Shown: positions 1 to 5,383 of the stretch, piece after piece
How positions within the stretch are numbered: position 1 is the stretch's first letter
Layout of the letters: every line of letters starts with the position of its first letter
Origin: Ignavibacteriales bacterium
GTDB lineage: Bacteria > Bacteroidota > Ignavibacteria > Ignavibacteriales > Ignavibacteriaceae
Assembly (NCBI GenBank): GCA_027347125.1
Contig: DAIERC010000333.1
Coordinates: 1 to 5,498 of the forward strand
Length of the DNA stretch: 5,498 nucleotides
Direction of reading: 5' to 3'
The notes under the pieces: generated by a model
The model's database searches: none
Told to the model about the DNA's origin: nothing
What the model saw: only the letters and a program-made list of their open reading frames with translations
Made by a program: the position numbers and the translations under genes

Positions 1-499
1 CGTTTCTTCATTTCTGCTTACAAGCAAACAGAGCAGCGAAGAAATAATTGAACAGCAAAAACGAACCGGGGTCAATACAATTCAAATTGTCGACAGACTT
101 ATATATGGCAGTTATAACGATTTTAAGAAAGCTCTCCCGGCAGTTTCAATCTTTCAAGTAATTCACGTAAAAGATAAAGACTCAGTTAAAGAAGCAATTG
201 AAGTAGCACCGAAAGTTGACGGGTTACTGCTCGATTCAGGCAACCAGGCGCTACCTGTTAAACAACTCGGCGGCACAGGACGCACACACGATTGGAACAT
301 AAGCTTCAATATATGCCGGGCGGTTAATGTTCCTGTTTTTCTTGCAGGCGGATTGAATTATGAAAATATTGAACTAGCTGTAAAAAAGGTAATGCCGTTC
401 GGTGTAGATGTTTGCAACGGCGTAAGAAGAAACGGTAAGCTTGATGAAACAAAGCTAAGTTTGTTTTTTAGTAAAATTAAAAATATGCAGACAACTTAA
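1..499 (+). CDS. trpF: Phosphoribosylanthranilate isomerase-like protein (TrpF family), 3' part
   Basis: The reading frame is open from base 2 to a TAA at 497-499, giving 165 residues; the N-terminus lies off the window. In the known family TrpF is a cytosolic (beta/alpha)8 barrel that performs the Amadori rearrangement of phosphoribosylanthranilate in tryptophan synthesis. Visible family marks are the strand carrying the probable catalytic Asp (LLLDSG, fragment residue 78), the GGTGRTHDW segment (90-98), and the two phosphate-binding loops LAGGL (114-118) and GVDVCNGV (134-141). The KICG catalytic-Cys strand should be upstream and cannot be checked. The usual QLHG strand is replaced by TIQIVDR (26-32), as I recall for a divergent branch annotated as TrpF but often outside trp operons. 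No other trp gene is in view, so the exact substrate is uncertain. Family assignment is strong; the TrpF reaction itself is inferred. Confidence 0.85.
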   Translation, partial: VSSFLLTSKQSSEEIIEQQKRTGVNTIQIVDRLIYGSYNDFKKALPAVSIFQVIHVKDKDSVKEAIEVAPKVDGLLLDSGNQALPVKQLGGTGRTHDWNISFNICRAVNVPVFLAGGLNYENIELAVKKVMPFGVDVCNGVRRNGKLDETKLSLFFSKIKNMQTT

Positions 500-550
500 T
501 ATTGTAATTGTGTTTTTGTATAGCTTTATTTGGTTTTCAAAAAAATACGG

Positions 551-556
551 ATGTGA
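551..556 (+). other. Start-stop codon pair (ATG TGA) before the VOC gene
   Basis: ATG at 551 is followed directly by TGA at 554 in the same frame as the VOC gene, whose TTG start lies one codon further on. It could act as a minimal upstream start-stop element, or be a mutated former start. TGA also ends the lipoprotein gene in this window, which argues against general reassignment of TGA. It may also be coincidence, since the same hexamer recurs at 5312-5317 with no gene attached. Confidence 0.3.
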
Positions 557-559
557 AGT

Positions 560-1054
560 TTGGAACATAGAATTAATCCTGATGTAAAAATCGGTCATAT
601 ACATTTGACCGTTTCGAATATTGAGCGCTCCTTAAAATTTTACCGCGATATACTTGGGTTTGAAATTACCACATCATTCGGTGATTCGGCCGTATTTCTA
701 TCAGCCGGCGGTTATCATCATCATATCGGGTTAAACACCTGGCACGGCGAAGATGCAACCCCGCCGCCGGACGGGCATACCGGAATGTATCACTTCGGCA
801 TTCTTTATCCAAGCCGTAAAGAACTGGCAAGAATTTTAAGACGGCTTTACGAGCTCAACCACCCGATTGCAGGCGCTTCAGACCACGGCGTTTCGGAATC
901 TATTTATTTAACCGATCCCGATGGTAACGGCGTTGAACTTTATTGCGACCGTTTGCTTGAGGATTGGCCAATAGACGAAGAAGGACATCTACAAATGGTA
1001 ACCAAACATCTGGATATTTTAAGTCTTCTCTCCGAACTGGATAACGAAGAGTAG
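560..1054 (+). CDS. Single-module VOC family protein (glyoxalase/extradiol dioxygenase fold)
   Basis: This 164-residue protein is one vicinal-oxygen-chelate module, similar to the first half of CatE-type catechol 2,3-dioxygenases. The first beta-alpha unit is IGHIHLTVSNIERSLKFY (11-28), followed by FLSAGGYHHHIGLNTW (46-61) and YHFGILYPSR (77-86), and the module ends with TDPDGNGVELY (118-128). The probable metal ligands are His13, His78 and Glu126, so the 2-His-1-carboxylate site looks complete. One module alone would normally pair with a second copy to form the active site, so a homodimer is expected. The substrate is unknown. The start is TTG at 560: an in-frame TGA at 554 blocks any earlier start, and the conserved fold begins at residue 11. 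A weak GGA at 549-551 is the only Shine-Dalgarno-like sequence. The gene follows the TrpF-like gene by 60 bp on the same strand and looks somewhat richer in GC than its neighbours. Confidence 0.9.
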   Translation: MEHRINPDVKIGHIHLTVSNIERSLKFYRDILGFEITTSFGDSAVFLSAGGYHHHIGLNTWHGEDATPPPDGHTGMYHFGILYPSRKELARILRRLYELNHPIAGASDHGVSESIYLTDPDGNGVELYCDRLLEDWPIDEEGHLQMVTKHLDILSLLSELDNEE

Positions 1055-1075
1055 CTTTTTCCCCGGCACTAAGAA

Positions 1076-1090
1076 TTTAATTCACCCAAA
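1076..1090 (+). repeat. 15-bp intergenic repeat, copy 1
   Basis: TTTAATTCACCCAAA occurs here, 21 bp after the VOC stop codon, and again exactly at 5194-5208 in the same orientation. Both copies lie outside genes and are followed by pyrimidine-rich sequence. The function is unknown. Confidence 0.5.
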
Positions 1091-1125
1091 ACGTTGGCCC
1101 TTTCCATTACGCTTTTTATGTCTAA

Positions 1126-1158
1126 AAATATTTGATTTTGAATCAAAATTAAATATTT
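1126..1158. promoter_or_regulatory. 33-bp near-perfect palindrome, candidate MarR operator
   Basis: The 15-base arms AAATATTTGATTTTG (1126-1140) and CAAAATTAAATATTT (1144-1158) flank the centre AAT. Fourteen of fifteen positions pair; the exception is G1134 opposite T1150. It ends 43 bp before the start of the MarR-GNAT gene. MarR dimers usually bind AT-rich palindromes near their own promoters, so self-regulation is the likeliest role. It has no GC-rich stem or trailing T-run, so a terminator is less likely. The palindrome is seen directly; the binding is inferred. Confidence 0.55.
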
Positions 1159-1173
1159 ATATTTTATGTTATT

Positions 1174-1185
1174 ATTTACGTAAAT
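1174..1185. promoter_or_regulatory. 12-bp perfect palindrome in the leader of the MarR-GNAT gene
   Basis: ATTTACGTAAAT is perfectly self-complementary and ends 16 bp before the ATG at 1202. Its centre lies about 37 bp after that of the larger palindrome. A bound protein here would obstruct transcription or early elongation of the regulator gene. It may be the primary or a second operator. No convincing -35/-10 pair could be fixed around it. Confidence 0.4.
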
Positions 1186-1201
1186 CTTTATATATTAAAA
1201 A

Positions 1202-2158
1202 ATGACAAACAATATAATTAAACAGCTCGGATATATTGCAATTGGGAGCAGATTAAAAAGATTAAGCGATAAAATAAATCTGGAAATTTCCAGATTATTT
1301 AAGGAACAGCATTTCAATGTAGAACCTAGTTGGTTACCGGTTATCTTTTACCTAAATGAAAACGTGCATGCATCCATTCTTGATATTGCTTCCGCGTTAA
1401 ATTTTACTCATCCGGCTGCAATAAATATTGTAAACCAGATGGAAAAGAAAAACCTGGTTGAAGCGTACCAAGACGTCAAAGACAAACGAAAGAGATTGGT
1501 AAAACTTAACGCGGCAGGACAAGAACTACTGGTAGCAATGACCCCCATGCTTGAGGAATTGAAACTTTCGGCGGGAGAAATTCTTAACTCGGCAGGATAT
1601 GACTTTATGCATGTAATTGATTCGATTGAAAAATCACTTGATAAAAAAAGTCTTAACAAGAGAACAAGCGAAAGAATAAAACAGAAGTTAATTGATTCCA
1701 TAGATATTTTAAGATTCTCACCCGCTTACAAAGAGCAATTTAAAATTCTTAACATCGAATGGCTTCAAAAATATTTTGAAGTTGAGACCGAAGATGAAAA
1801 AATTTTGAGCAACCCGGAAGAAATTATTTCCGGAGGAGGCGAGATATTTTTTGTAATTGTTAATGATGAGGCTGTGGGTACCTGTGCGGTAATTAAAAAA
1901 AACGAATACGAATTTGAACTGGCAAAAATGGCGGTTACAGAAAAAGCTCAGGGCAGGCAAGCAGGGAAAAAACTTGCGCTAGCCGCTATAGGGTTTGCGT
2001 ATTCAAAAGGAGCTAAAACTTTATACCTGGAAACCAGTCGGAAACTTATCGCAGCGGTTAATCTTTATGAAAAATTAGGGTTCGAATATGTTCCGCATAA
2101 CGCCGAATCAAAATACAAACGAGAAACGATAAAAATGAAGCTTGATTTGGGTAGGTAA
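1202..2158 (+). CDS. MarR-type regulator fused to a GNAT N-acetyltransferase
   Basis: The 318-residue protein has two domains. Residues about 5-150 form a MarR winged helix: the helix-turn-helix is around SILDIASALNFTHPAAINIV (58-77), and the wing carries DVKDKRKRLVKL (91-102), matching the family's charged D-x-R wing. Residues about 175-318 are a GNAT domain with ELAKMAVTEKAQGRQAGKKL (239-258) as the acetyl-CoA loop and ETSRKLIAAVNLYEKLGF (277-294) as the C-terminal core. In the usual R/Q-x-x-G-x-G/A loop the middle glycine is Gln253, a departure from the consensus. Such fusions are a recognised class; ligand and acetyl acceptor are unknown. The start is ATG after an AT-rich leader with no Shine-Dalgarno sequence. 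Two palindromes in that leader suggest autoregulation. The gene converges on the lipoprotein gene with an 81-bp gap. Confidence 0.93.
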   Translation: MTNNIIKQLGYIAIGSRLKRLSDKINLEISRLFKEQHFNVEPSWLPVIFYLNENVHASILDIASALNFTHPAAINIVNQMEKKNLVEAYQDVKDKRKRLVKLNAAGQELLVAMTPMLEELKLSAGEILNSAGYDFMHVIDSIEKSLDKKSLNKRTSERIKQKLIDSIDILRFSPAYKEQFKILNIEWLQKYFEVETEDEKILSNPEEIISGGGEIFFVIVNDEAVGTCAVIKKNEYEFELAKMAVTEKAQGRQAGKKLALAAIGFAYSKGAKTLYLETSRKLIAAVNLYEKLGFEYVPHNAESKYKRETIKMKLDLGR

Positions 2159-2187
2159 ATTTAGTTCAATATGATAAAAACAAGTTA

Positions 2188-2228
2188 GAGATTCATCATT
2201 TTATTTTAAATAATATTTTGATGAACTC
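2188..2228 (-). terminator. Hairpin between convergent genes, possible terminator
   Basis: GAGATTCATCA (2188-2198) pairs with TGATGAACTC (2219-2228), giving ten base pairs with one bulged A and a 20-base AT-rich loop. Read on the minus strand, a TTTTT run follows within about ten bases, so it best fits the end of the lipoprotein operon. It may also stop readthrough from the MarR-GNAT gene, although no T-run follows on the plus strand. The loop is long and the stem only moderately GC-rich, so this is a tentative call. Confidence 0.35.
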
Positions 2229-2239
2229 GTAAATATTGT

Positions 2240-2923
2240 TCAATAAGACAATTGTGATGTTGTAATTATAGTTTTCCACGGCCCACCCGGAACATTAGCA
2301 GCTCTAATAAATTGCCAGCTAACAGTATCCACATCAGCAAGTCCTAGATAATCCCGCACGGCAGGGGAAACATCCAGGCCCGAACTATTATAATTTATCT
2401 GGTTCAAAGGCAAAGCGCTTCCGAATACATAATTTGAGTCATCATAATAATACGGCCCGCAATCTTCCCATTGCGCGTAAACTGATTTACTTCCCTTTGT
2501 AATTTTGATCCATTGATTTTTGCACATCGATTCGCTTGCGTTCCAGGTTTTATCCTTTGCCCAGTATATTAAGTCCGCCGCGCTTTGTTTTCTGTTGCCG
2601 TCTGTGCCGAAATCGTTGTATGGAAGCGCAAAGTAAAAAGGATTTTCTTTAGGAATAAATTCTTTTGGATAGTTCCCGTTCCGGTTGACGGGATCGTCAA
2701 CACCACCATAATGTTGCTGCCAAAAGCCGTCCCACGAGCTCTTATCGTTCGGGATATAACCGTTGTTAGAATCTGCCGGTTCACCAACGTAAAAATATGT
2801 TACGGTAATATTTTTATGAACGGGGTAATCAATTTCAACCGGTGGTACTACAACTTCACTTTTTTTGCACCCGGAAAAAGCGATTAGAGTAATTTGAAGG
2901 AACAAAAATAGTTCTTTAATCAT
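2240..2923 (-). CDS. Small secreted lipoprotein, possibly double-psi beta-barrel type
   Basis: The protein is 227 residues and opens with a short hydrophobic signal peptide (5-17) followed by FSGC, with Cys19 as the likely lipidated residue and KK after it. The lipobox is relaxed (Phe at -3). It is therefore expected to be membrane-anchored and exported. The mature part has NITVTYFYVGEPAD (38-51), many aromatic residues, a KENPFYFALPYNDFG stretch (92-106), AQWEDCGPYYYDD (150-162) and GLDVSPAVRDYLGL (182-195). The last two recall the cores of RlpA/expansin-like double-psi barrels, where a conserved Asp lies in the second. Cys134 and Cys155 could form a disulfide. I do not recognise a characterised homologue; the barrel assignment is inference. 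It ends with TGA and is the last gene of the unit, only 3 bp after the methyltransferase stop. Confidence 0.85.
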   Translation of the reverse strand: MIKELFLFLQITLIAFSGCKKSEVVVPPVEIDYPVHKNITVTYFYVGEPADSNNGYIPNDKSSWDGFWQQHYGGVDDPVNRNGNYPKEFIPKENPFYFALPYNDFGTDGNRKQSAADLIYWAKDKTWNASESMCKNQWIKITKGSKSVYAQWEDCGPYYYDDSNYVFGSALPLNQINYNSSGLDVSPAVRDYLGLADVDTVSWQFIRAANVPGGPWKTIITTSQLSY

Positions 2924-2926
2924 AAA

Positions 2927-3697
2927 CTATTCCTTTGCGGCTACAAATCTTAATCGTATGTAATCTACAAACCAACGGTTGTTAATGAAATTAGTTCGCT
3001 TTAAACTTTCCTGAATTGAGGCTATTATATTTGATTTCTCAAAGGTTTCTATTCCGTTAAAAAAAGCTTTACCAAACATCTCAATCCAATCCGTAATGCT
3101 GTCGCCGTCGTTTAAGAAAGTATCGCGATTAAAATATGATATAAACTTAACCGTAAAACCTGTTTGCTCAAGAAGAGATGCATATTCACCAACCGATGGA
3201 TAGTGCCATAAATTAAGTTCGGCATTCCTAATGTAGCCGCGTTTTATAAGCTCGGTTCTTATTGCGCTTTCAACACGATGAATATTATTCTTCCCTCCGA
3301 GCTCGGCGACAAATTTACCCCCGGGGGTCAGTGTGTTATAGACACATTTAAGAACTTTTTCTTTCTTTTTAATCCAATGCAATACCGCGTTCGAAAAAAC
3401 AGAATGAAATTTTTCATCAAAATTAAAATTAGTTGCGTCCTCAACCAGAAATTTTAAATTATGATAATTTTTCCTGGCGTCGTCTATCATTTGAGACGAC
3501 ATGTCAATACCGGTTACATCAGCTCCCGATGCGGCTATTAGGTTGGTTAAATGGCCTGTTCCGCAGCCAAGGTCTAAAATTTTTTCTCCGGGTTTAGGCT
3601 CAAGCAAGTTAAGCAGATCCTCACCGTATTTAAAAACATACGAATGTTTTTTATCGTATAAGTTTGAGTTCCATGTTTGCTTCGGTAATTCTTCCAT
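2927..3697 (-). CDS. Class I SAM-dependent methyltransferase
   Basis: The 256-residue protein has a Rossmann-fold methyltransferase core. Motif I is ILDLGCGTG (40-48), the acidic ribose-binding residue is Asp65 in VTGID, the adenine-side acidic residue is Asp87 in VEDA, and NAVLHWI (103-109) with LTPGG (123-127) complete the core. The C-terminal part (about 145-256) is variable and aromatic-rich, and probably sets substrate choice. The overall plan resembles the Methyltransf_11 and trans-aconitate methyltransferase group, but the actual substrate cannot be read. The start is ATG at 3697 without a clear Shine-Dalgarno sequence, 18 bp after the beta-CASP stop codon. The TAG stop lies 3 bp before the lipoprotein start. 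This close packing implies one transcript with its neighbours. Confidence 0.92.
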   Translation of the reverse strand: MEELPKQTWNSNLYDKKHSYVFKYGEDLLNLLEPKPGEKILDLGCGTGHLTNLIAASGADVTGIDMSSQMIDDARKNYHNLKFLVEDATNFNFDEKFHSVFSNAVLHWIKKKEKVLKCVYNTLTPGGKFVAELGGKNNIHRVESAIRTELIKRGYIRNAELNLWHYPSVGEYASLLEQTGFTVKFISYFNRDTFLNDGDSITDWIEMFGKAFFNGIETFEKSNIIASIQESLKRTNFINNRWFVDYIRLRFVAAKE

Positions 3698-3715
3698 CTC
3701 ATTTGTTCGTACATA

Positions 3716-5074
3716 TTATAAAATAATTTTTTTGCCTAATTCTGCCTGGTACAATTTTATACTTTTATATTTCTTTAAAATTGAAGCTCCCATCCAGTCA
3801 ATAGATTGTGGATCGCCATGAACAAGTATAATGGTTTTGGGATTCAGCCTGTTAACAATATCGAGCAGTTCTTCTCTCTTAGAATGGGCCGAAAACCTGA
3901 ATTGATCTATTGTGCATTTTACTTCTTCGATAGTGTTGTTTATGTTTATTTTGTCTCCCTTAACGGCGTTGGTAAACATAAAACCCGGTGTGGATTCTTC
4001 CATATAGCCGACAGTAAATATTGCCGAGTTGCTTTGTTTTATCCAGCGCCTGGCTAGATTATAAGAGGCCGTACCCTCCATCATCATACCGCTTGGCGCT
4101 AAAACAATGCATGGGTTTTTAAAAAAATCCTCATTGGTTTCAACTGAGTAAAGATCTTTTTGGGGGATGGAAGATATTTCAAATTCCGGATCGATCATGT
4201 TTACAACATACCTGTTATAATCATAAACCCGACTTATTTTTTGTGCTATACCGCCGGTATAAATATCCGTGTAAGGAAGTTTATGACGGTGCATAAGGTA
4301 CCATAAAGTGGTTATTATCTCCTGCATTTTTCCTAGAGAAAAAACAGGTATTAATACTGAACCGCCGTCTATTAATATTTTGTTTATTGCGGAAGCAAGC
4401 CTGTCTGCCTCATTTTTCCAGCTTAAAATTGTTTGCGAATCTGTTGCGCCGTAGGTTGTTTCAAGAATCAAAACATCCACATAACCTAGCGGCAGTTCGG
4501 CACCCGGCAGTAATGCTTGCTTATCAAGATTTATATCGCCGGTATAAAATATCCTTTGACCTTTGTGCTCGATTAAAATTCCGGCGGAGCCAAGTATATG
4601 CCCGGCATCGTAAAACTGCGCGGTGATTGCTTTATCGCTGTTATGTTTATATCCGTTTACATTAAACGCATTGCCGTAAGATTTATATTCAATAGATTGA
4701 ATTAAGAGGTCAATCTCTTCATGAGTATAAATTTTAATTTTATCTTCATCGCTCAATTGTTCTTTTAATATTGAAACAGAGTTGTGTAATGTAAGCTCGG
4801 CAATAGCCCGGGTTTGTGGAGTTGTAATTACTCTTACGTAAGGATGGCTTTGCACCAAATAGGGAAGCGCGCTAAGATGATCCTGATGAGCGTGAGAAAT
4901 AAGGGCGTAGTCAATCGGCTCATCTTTAATCAGTTCAAATCTCGGGAGAGAGTCTATGCCGATTTTTACGGGATGCATGCCGCAGTCGAGAATAATTCCG
5001 GTTCCCGAAATATTCAGGTAAAAGCAACTCGCACCAATTTCCCCGGCGCCGCCTAATGGTAAAAATTTAATCAT
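3716..5074 (-). CDS. Metallo-beta-lactamase fold beta-CASP RNA-processing nuclease
   Basis: At 452 residues this matches the compact beta-CASP nucleases of the CPSF73/Ysh1-like group (COG1236-type). Zinc-binding marks are HAHQDH (61-66), His159 in DAGHILGS and Asp180 in YTGD. The beta-CASP marks are Glu205 in ETTYG (motif A), His397 in FSAH (motif B) and His419 in LVHGD (motif C). The segment IPVFSLGKMQEI (242-253) and PSGMMMEGTAS (327-337) are typical of the cap domain. All expected catalytic residues are present, so an active RNA endo- or exonuclease is likely. It lacks the long C-terminal domain of RNase J and any N-terminal KH domain of archaeal homologues. It is the first gene of the minus-strand unit, and no strong Shine-Dalgarno sequence precedes its ATG. 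The RNA target is unknown. Confidence 0.95.
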   Translation of the reverse strand: MIKFLPLGGAGEIGASCFYLNISGTGIILDCGMHPVKIGIDSLPRFELIKDEPIDYALISHAHQDHLSALPYLVQSHPYVRVITTPQTRAIAELTLHNSVSILKEQLSDEDKIKIYTHEEIDLLIQSIEYKSYGNAFNVNGYKHNSDKAITAQFYDAGHILGSAGILIEHKGQRIFYTGDINLDKQALLPGAELPLGYVDVLILETTYGATDSQTILSWKNEADRLASAINKILIDGGSVLIPVFSLGKMQEIITTLWYLMHRHKLPYTDIYTGGIAQKISRVYDYNRYVVNMIDPEFEISSIPQKDLYSVETNEDFFKNPCIVLAPSGMMMEGTASYNLARRWIKQSNSAIFTVGYMEESTPGFMFTNAVKGDKININNTIEEVKCTIDQFRFSAHSKREELLDIVNRLNPKTIILVHGDPQSIDWMGASILKKYKSIKLYQAELGKKIIL

Positions 5075-5122
5075 GTAACTCGCAAATTCCGGTTTTTCTT
5101 TTCAAAGCAGCATGAACATAAA

Positions 5123-5152
5123 ATTAAATCAATTTATAATCAATTCTGTCAA
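5123..5152 (-). promoter_or_regulatory. Candidate promoter of the beta-CASP operon
   Basis: On the minus strand a perfect TTGACA (5147-5152) is followed after 18 bp by TTTAAT (5123-5128), which matches five of six bases of the housekeeping -10 consensus. Transcription would begin near 5116, giving a leader of roughly 40 bases. The -35 box overlaps one copy of an 11-bp direct repeat. Promoters in some Bacteroidota follow another consensus, so this is tentative. Confidence 0.4.
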
Positions 5153-5158
5153 ACAATT
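5148..5158 (+). repeat. 11-bp direct repeat, copy 1
   Basis: GTCAAACAATT occurs here and again at 5181-5191, exactly 33 bp apart, or about three helical turns. This copy overlaps the candidate -35 box of the beta-CASP promoter. The spacing suggests a regulator bound to one face of the DNA, which is an inference. Confidence 0.45.
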
Positions 5159-5180
5159 GCAAATGATATTTGGCTAATAC

Positions 5181-5191
5181 GTCAAACAATT
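5181..5191 (+). repeat. 11-bp direct repeat, copy 2
   Basis: This is the second exact GTCAAACAATT, upstream of the candidate beta-CASP promoter as read on the minus strand. No good -10 box follows it on the minus strand, so it looks like a binding site rather than a second promoter. Confidence 0.45.
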
Positions 5192-5193
5192 AT

Positions 5194-5208
5194 TTTAATT
5201 CACCCAAA
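5194..5208 (+). repeat. 15-bp intergenic repeat, copy 2
   Basis: TTTAATTCACCCAAA matches 1076-1090 exactly and in the same orientation. It lies three bases after the second 11-bp repeat. The function is unknown. Confidence 0.5.
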
Positions 5209-5316
5209 CCACCCCTTGTTTCTTTATCTTACCATTCAAATAAAAACACGGGAATGCTCTCTATTAAAATAGTATTCTTTCGTTAAACAAAAAGCAGCTA
5301 GTTGGGCAAACATGTG

Positions 5317-5333
5317 AATAATTTAAAATTATT
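5317..5333. repeat. 17-bp AT-only palindrome
   Basis: AATAATTT and AAATTATT are perfect inverted arms around a single A, about 50 bp before the sigma factor start. It lies just upstream of the proposed ECF promoter, so it could be a binding site or an AT-rich upstream element. In such AT-rich sequence it may also be chance. Confidence 0.3.
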
Positions 5334-5343
5334 TTAAAATGAG

Positions 5344-5370
5344 TGTAACAATTTAACCGTTCATTTCGTC
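5344..5370 (+). promoter_or_regulatory. Candidate ECF-type promoter of the sigma factor gene
   Basis: TGTAAC (5344-5349) is followed after 17 bp by CGTC (5367-5370). This matches the general plan of ECF-dependent promoters, with an AAC-containing -35 and a CGT-containing -10, as known for the Bacillus SigX/SigW/SigM group. Transcription would start around 5376-5380, only a few bases before the ATG at 5384, predicting a nearly leaderless message. Many ECF sigma genes control themselves, so autoregulation is the natural inference. Confidence 0.45.
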
Positions 5371-5383
5371 TAGAAAGTAAAGG

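Larger units (their letters stand above)
5075..5383. other. Divergent intergenic region of 309 bp
   Basis: This gap separates the minus-strand beta-CASP gene from the plus-strand sigma factor gene. It holds a candidate minus-strand promoter, an 11-bp direct repeat, a 15-bp repeat shared with another gap, a 17-bp palindrome and an ECF-like promoter. No RNA gene is recognised. The only tiny reading frame of note is ten codons at 5254-5286, and nothing supports it as a gene. Confidence 0.8.

Noticed and set aside
500..559. A promoter for the VOC gene in the gap after the TrpF-like gene
   Set aside because: TTTG and TA-rich stretches are present but not at the spacing of either the housekeeping or the Bacteroidota consensus.
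1126..1158. Reading the 33-bp palindrome as a rho-independent terminator of the VOC gene
   Set aside because: The stem is almost all A/T and no T-run follows; a regulator site fits better.
1408..1960. Two minus-strand open frames opposite the MarR-GNAT gene
   Set aside because: They lie wholly inside a well-supported gene, have biased hydrophobic composition and match no family; they are antisense shadows.
2585..2887. Plus-strand open frame opposite the lipoprotein gene
   Set aside because: The opposite strand has a signal peptide, lipobox and operon spacing; this frame has no recognisable domain.
2927..3697. Naming the methyltransferase trans-aconitate methyltransferase (tam)
   Set aside because: Only the general fold and motifs match; the substrate-determining part gives no specific support.
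3501..5056. Several plus-strand open frames opposite the methyltransferase and beta-CASP genes
   Set aside because: They overlap genes with complete catalytic motifs and show no domain of their own.
3716..5074. Calling the beta-CASP protein RNase J
   Set aside because: At 452 residues it lacks the RNase J C-terminal domain, and its HAHQDH and ETTYG context fits the CPSF73-like group.
5254..5286. Ten-codon frame with a GGGA before its ATG
   Set aside because: It is too short, has no conserved features and no supporting promoter could be identified.
5312..5317. A second ATG-TGA hexamer
   Set aside because: No gene follows it in frame at close range; it shows the hexamer can occur by chance.
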